Assembly: GCA_905182995.1 (NCBI GenBank)
Contig: CAJJDP010000002.1
Span: forward strand, 248,001 to 312,000
From: Paramecium octaurelia
Taxonomy: Eukaryota; Ciliophora; Oligohymenophorea; Peniculida; Parameciidae
Length of the DNA stretch: 64,000 nucleotides
Reading direction: 5' to 3'
How positions within the stretch are numbered: the first letter of the stretch is position 1; each line of letters begins with the position of its first letter. Shown one piece after another: positions 58,038-64,000 of this stretch. The position numbers and the translations under genes are program-made. The notes beneath the pieces are model-generated. The model had not been told where the DNA came from, made no database searches, and saw only the letters and a list, made by a program, of their open reading frames with translations.

Positions 58038-58938
58038 TCAAATGGAGACAATAAATTTCTAAACTTTATCAGTTTATTCTTTTTTATTTGCTCTATATAA
58101 TTTGATAGCATCTTTCTCTGAAACTAATTTTAAGATCTTCTCATTGAATTCTATGATGCAATCTTTTTTAATTTTATACACTTCAATTAATTATTTTACA
58201 AAATCCTCTTTGCTTAAAGTATTTTCTTTGATGTCTAATGAATAATATTTTTAAGTCTCATTATTATTCTTATTCTAATCATCTTTTTTGCTCTTTTTTT
58301 TATTGTTTTTTTCTCTATAACTCTTATTTCTAAATTATTTAATTTCATTTTCCATTTTTCCAACCTTTTAATCAGTTTATAATTAATTTATAGTTTATTA
58401 TTAATCCTTCACTTTTTCTGGAGCATTTTTCATTTTTTAGTTTTAGTTTTCAGCTTCCTCTTGCTTATCCTTATAACCTTTTAATTTCTATTACTCATTT
58501 TTATTTGTCTAATCTTATTATTCACTGCTTTAAATTTTTGGTTATTAATTTTCATTTAATTACTTTTTATTGTTGCTTTGATATAGTTATTGATATTATT
58601 CTGAGTGTGCAGCATCAAATGTATCATTAGAGTAATAAATATTCGACGATTCTATTAGCAAATCAGAATTCATATTAAATTTCATATATTTTTTTCCATC
58701 CTTAGACAATGCAATCCAACCACTTGGTTAGCCTTAAGAATCATAGTAACATCCATTTAGATCGCACCAACTAAGTTAAAACGTCTAATTACCCTCCATC
58801 TTAATCCAATAAATATATATTGTTATTCTTTTCATCAGGCAATCTAAAACCTTAATGATTTTGAATTTCCTCATATTTATAGAATTTATTTGGATCATGC
58901 TATTCAAATAAAAGTTGTGGATATTCTGATTCTGCCAT
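58038..58938 (-). CDS. hypothetical Q/K-rich protein with a compact N-terminal domain, 292 aa
   Basis: One 22-nt intron (58771-58792). The first 100 residues look folded: YKYEEIQNHQGFRLPDEKNN, then WCDLNGCYYDSQGQPSGWIA, then SKDGKKYMKFN. The middle is a long lysine/glutamine/asparagine low-complexity coiled coil. The last 70 residues are helical (EDFVKQLIEVYKIKKDC). The WCDxNGCYYD motif looks like a small cysteine-containing fold, but I do not know a family. Gene reality is well supported by the intron and the length. Confidence 0.6.
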
Positions 58939-59565
58939 AATTTTAATTTTATTAATAAAATATTAGATTCTTATTATAGTTATTTTATTTAGATGATAAA
59001 TACAATTTACTTATTTTAGATTGAAAACATGTATTGAAAAACTAGAATGATAAATACATCATTAATTTTTATTTTTTTCAAGGTCAATTATATTTTAATA
59101 AGACTCTCTACTTTTATATTTTGCAGAATTAATAAAAAATATTAATTAAATAATAGTTTGAATTAGAAAATAATAAAACTACTACTTGATTAATTAGTTA
59201 TTTGGAATATAGATAATATCCTTTAATTACTATGTTGATTAAAACCAAGCAAAATTCCATAATGAATATCAGTAATTCAAACATTAGATATAAAGTATAT
59301 AAATTAATCATAAATAAATTTATATAATTAGCATAAAAAGAAATAGAATCTAGTCTTTATAGATCATAAATGAAAAATTATGTTGAAATCAGCCCCTTCT
59401 CCTTTAGAAAACTTAGTAATTAAACTAAAAATAAATCTCTTATGAATACTCAATAATAATTGGAAGATCAGAAATTAAGGATTAAAGAAAATTCTTTTTA
59501 ATGAATTATGGTGTTTTTTTATATTATGTATTTATATATATTTACATATAATTTTTTGTAAATTT
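58939..59565. other. intergenic region between two minus-strand genes
   Basis: About 630 bp, very AT-rich. Presumably the promoter of the preceding minus-strand gene and the 3' flank of HPPD. No gene is recognised. Confidence 0.4.
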
Positions 59566-60809
<1,244 letters not shown>

Positions 60810-61316
60810 TGTCTTTCACTATTTTTAATATATCTTATGATATAAATTTATGTGCCATATATATATGATGAAATATATATAATGACGTATGATTTTTATT
60901 TAGTTTAATATCATTTCTAATAAATTACATTTTACATTATATAATCTAATATGTCAAATTTATTTTAACTTTATTGAAGAATTTACTAATTTCCTAAAAT
61001 AAGATTTCCTCAATTCTTTTTACTAATTCTAAATAAAATAATTCCTAAAAGGATTTTATGTATTATTTTAATATCATTGTATTAGCTCTGATTTTTTTTA
61101 ACTTTCTTTATATATTATTTTGTTTTCTCAGAGATTCTCACTATAATATAATAAAACTAATAGAGTGTTACATCAATTGATTGAAATTCTAATGTAATTT
61201 TAAAGAGAAAATGAATTTATCATAATATATAAGATGCTATATATGTTTATATCAAAATCTTGTAAACTAAACTTTGTTAAAATGAATATTGTGAAATTAA
61301 TGAAAATTGCTGAAAT
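60810..61316. other. intergenic region upstream of HPPD
   Basis: About 510 bp, AT-rich, with several alternating TA runs near 60860. It should contain the HPPD promoter. No gene or RNA is seen. Confidence 0.4.
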
Positions 61317-62674
61317 TCAATAAGGAATTTGTTGGCTCCTTTCAAATGAGACTAAATTGGCCTTTCCTCCAAAAACATAATCATACAATTCCTCCATTTT
61401 GTCAAAAAACTCTTTTCTATTTTCTTCTATGTTTTCTAATTGATTTGCTTGTTCCTCATCTGACTTCATGTCTGTATCAAATAAGATGGTAGTTAATCCT
61501 TTTGTTCTTATTTGACCTTCTCTATAGTAATGACCCCTAAAAGATTTCAATTCCTATTTATCCATTTATTTGATTTGTTATTTGGAAGCATTATTACATA
61601 CTTTATGTGTAGCTGTTGAAATGAGATCATAAGAATTCTATTTCAATTTGTTGGTTTCAGGTTCTATTGTTTCTGAGTTAATAATTTCATAGGATTTTTA
61701 TGATTATTTTAATTACAATTATTATTAATTAGGTTTTTTTTTAACTTATTTGTTATCTTCATTTTTTTTGTTCTTCTTAATTAACATTGAATATTCTTCC
61801 CAATCAGATTTGGCTGCACATTCTTAGAATAAGTTGTATTTTGATTACCAATCATTTTCCCAAATCAATAATTAATAGATCTTTGATGATTTATTTTCTT
61901 CAATTTAAGGAAACAATAAGGGATGTCTTCCTACCTAATCTTGATACAAATTGATGCTAATTTATTTTAATTCATTCACATAATCAAGAAAGAAGGCTAT
62001 CTTTTTGAATTCTCTTCTGTTGATTACTTTTCTATAATGTTAAAACCTGTCAATTCTTTCATCTTCATGATGTTCAGCTTGGATCAAGAGCAATTATTCA
62101 AACTTTTCAGCTGATCGCTTCAACTCTTGAACTAAGAAGTCATCCAGATGTTTATTAATTTCTACAGCTCTAAGGAGAATGTGTATGGAGACATAACTTA
62201 TTCTACTGTGAAACCTTTCTTATCCTAATTGCCTATATTTGACTTTGATTTGATTGAAAAAGGACTAGCACAACAACTTAATGGCTTATAATAAGAAATT
62301 ACCCACCATTTTACTATATTGATTGACATACAATCTAAATAGATTTACTGATATTTACTTTTTTCCAGTCAATTTAAAGAATTCTTCGTTTCCTGCTTTG
62401 TGACGCCCTCTGCATCGAACTCCAGTTGCGTATAGGGTTTTGAGTTCCTCTTGGGAAAACTCTTCCTTATAATTAGTAAACATTTCCCATCTATGATAAC
62501 AATTTTCAATAACTTTTTTTTTAAATCAAATGTATTTTAGACTTTGATACCGGTTGTTAATTCGAAAATACGAGCAACTTAAGTCCAACTTTTGCATTTT
62601 TTTCCTCCATAGGTTTCGACAACTTCAATTAATTGTTTCTATATATCTTCATTATATTGAGTTCGAGCCGACAT
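61317..62674 (-). CDS. Myb/SANT-like helix-turn-helix protein, 431 aa
   Basis: Two introns: 62335-62358 (24 nt) and 62513-62550 (38 nt, acceptor AAG after an A9 run). Near the N-terminus, KSWTQVARIFELT is followed after the intron by NCYHRWEMFTN, the tryptophan/arginine spacing of a Myb/SANT repeat. A second basic motif follows (YATGVRCRGRHKAGNEEFF). The rest is helical and charged, with a lysine/asparagine-rich linker near residue 310, ending near FGGKANLVSFERSQQ. It is probably a DNA- or chromatin-binding protein. If the 38-nt intron is rejected, a single A indel is needed instead. Confidence 0.6.
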
Positions 62675-62895
62675 AGCAGAAGATAAAATAAATTTGTTAT
62701 TTTCATCATCTATACATTTAGAATTAGAATTTTGGAAAATTATTTTATGCCCAAATCAAATTTTTGCATCCTTTATTTTTATATATATTTTTTTTTTCCA
62801 AAAGATAATAATAACGAAGGGTATACTTCATTCTTAACATTTTATCAAGAGGAAGAGATATATTTTATATATATTATAAATCCGTTTTTATTAAT

Positions 62896-63558
62896 ATGTA
62901 AAAATTATACATATTAGCCTTGCTATTGGCCATAGCGATAGGTCAAGAGAGCTTTCTTGAAAAACAAAAGCATGTGAAATAACAGAAGGATTTATCGACA
63001 GAAATATATACAATTAAAAAAAAAGGATTGCCAACATTTTTGGGAAGAAGTTCAGATGACTCAATTAAAGAATAGTTATCATCTCTCTTGAATTACGAGG
63101 AAGCTCTTAAATTAACAACCTCTGAAACTAGTGAGCATACAATCAAATTCGTCGAATCCATGTTCATAATTGATTAACCAAATCCAAATGCAGTCAGAGC
63201 TACAGAGAAACCAGATTATCATCTTTTTGAGAACAGCGTATAATAGAAGAAGGTTTATAGCAACGAAAAAGTGACTACATTTTAAGATGGTTGTATTTAT
63301 GTTTTTAGTGAATGCAATTTCAAGGGAGAACATGCAAAGTCATGTCCAGGAGATAATGTGACATTCTTTGGATTACCTTTTGAAGTGTTATCCATTCATT
63401 TACCTGAAGGAGGATCCTTGAGTCTAATCTAAGAAAATGGAACAACTGCCTATACAATTACTAATAAATGTATGAGAAGCAGACCTATTGAATTCCTTTT
63501 TGTTGAAGGTGCAATTCAATAATCATTTGGAAATGGACAAATATACATAGACTAATGA
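62896..63558 (+). CDS. secreted beta/gamma-crystallin-like protein, 220 aa
   Basis: Intronless. It starts with a clear signal peptide (MQKLYILALLLAIAIGQ). A helical, charged region follows (residues 18-110). The C-terminal domain (residues 125-215) has Greek-key-like elements: YVFSECNFKGEHAKSCPGDN, then FEVLSIHLPEGGSLSLIQEN, then NKCMRSRPIEF, with four or five cysteines. Ciliate dense-core granule cargo (trichocyst matrix proteins, Tetrahymena Grt/Igr proteins) combines a signal peptide, helical prodomain and beta/gamma-crystallin-like domain. A role in regulated exocytosis is therefore likely but inferred. Confidence 0.65.
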
Positions 63559-63596
63559 AGATATTCATTAGAATAATCAATTTTATTTCATGAAAT

Positions 63597-64000
63597 TCAC
63601 TCTTGATGATCATCAATTTAAACAATTCTTGATTGCTACATGTTGCTTTACAGTATTTTTGATTTATTCAATTTTCTATTCTCCATAACTTACTATTTGA
63701 CTTCATCCTTCATTTATTATTTCTCATTCTCATATTTACTATCAATAACATATCTTTATAGTAAAATTCATATAATTACCTCTCAAACTTTGTTTGTTTG
63801 TCCTCTTCTCTAAGTAGATGCTCATCATCAAATTCAGGAAGGTAGGGATCTTCAATATTGTTTTCATATCTAAGTTGAGATTGAAAGATAAATGGAATCT
63901 AAAATTAAAAGAAAGGACTCTCCCCAAAATGACTAAATTTGATTTATCTTAATTAATCATAACTAACGATTCCATGAGTACAAAGAATTTGGGCCAAGAC
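63597..64000 (-). CDS. 3' part of an unidentified gene cut by the window edge
   Basis: Open from the right edge to TGA 63597-63599 if one intron is removed. Two choices fit: GTAATT...AAAG at 63751-63776, or a 32-nt intron that starts slightly further along. The visible residues (QLRYENNIEDPYLPEF, then DDEHLLREEDKQTKFER) are acidic and helical, and the tail is basic and Q-rich. No family is recognised. The start lies outside the window. Confidence 0.5.

Overview
The window looks like macronuclear DNA of a ciliate, very probably a Paramecium. It is very AT-rich. Long protein-like reading frames appear only when TAA and TAG are read as glutamine and TGA is the sole stop. The genes carry tiny introns, about 19-38 nt in the models given here, mostly GTA...TAG. 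Intergenic spaces are often under 100 bp. All gene models below use that code; the standard code breaks nearly every gene into fragments. Intron positions were found by eye, by joining frames so that conserved motifs stay intact, and no transcript data were available.

1-8.5 kb: a coiled-coil gene, an EGF/transmembrane/RING-H2 protein, an unknown gene, an ESCRT-I VPS37-like gene, and two neighbouring zinc-finger/transmembrane genes, the first truncated. 9.2-17.7 kb: an ULK/Atg1-like kinase, a C2H2 zinc-finger gene, and a 1,700-residue PHD-finger gene with a TAA-encoded polyglutamine tract. 17.9-23.2 kb: KDEL receptor ERD2, an unknown 573-residue protein, an oxysterol-binding protein and a hyccin-like protein. 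23.2-27.0 kb: a gene with 30-bp tandem repeats and a small acidic/lysine-rich gene. This stretch holds a 1,362-bp exact repeat whose two copies are separated by one N at 25585, most likely an unmerged contig overlap.

27.2-37.3 kb: a second ULK-like kinase, a disordered Q/N/S-rich protein, a small membrane protein, proteasome subunit beta-7 (PSMB4), a leucine-rich-repeat protein, a coiled-coil protein, a scrambled pseudogene made of pieces of the 12-16.6 kb locus, and a DHHC palmitoyltransferase. 37.3-48.3 kb: one giant minus-strand gene of about 3,600 residues (signal peptide, lectin-like N-terminus, long cysteine-rich repeats, REJ-like region, EGF-like module, GPS-like motif, several membrane helices). 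48.6-57.2 kb: a P4-ATPase phospholipid flippase and its CDC50 beta subunit on the same strand, with a predicted pseudokinase and two small unknown genes between them. 57.5-64 kb: unknown genes, 4-hydroxyphenylpyruvate dioxygenase, a Myb/SANT-like protein, a beta/gamma-crystallin-like secreted protein and a gene cut by the window edge.

Most genes are housekeeping, membrane-traffic or signalling functions with no operon logic. The one plausible functional neighbourhood is membrane trafficking and lipid biology: flippase plus CDC50, OSBP, hyccin-like, ERD2, VPS37 and DHHC. The most unusual items are the scrambled inverted pseudogene, the giant receptor-like gene, the zinc-finger/transmembrane pair with an unassigned C-terminal domain, AAG 3' splice sites, and crossed inverted repeats at 32.2-32.35 kb.
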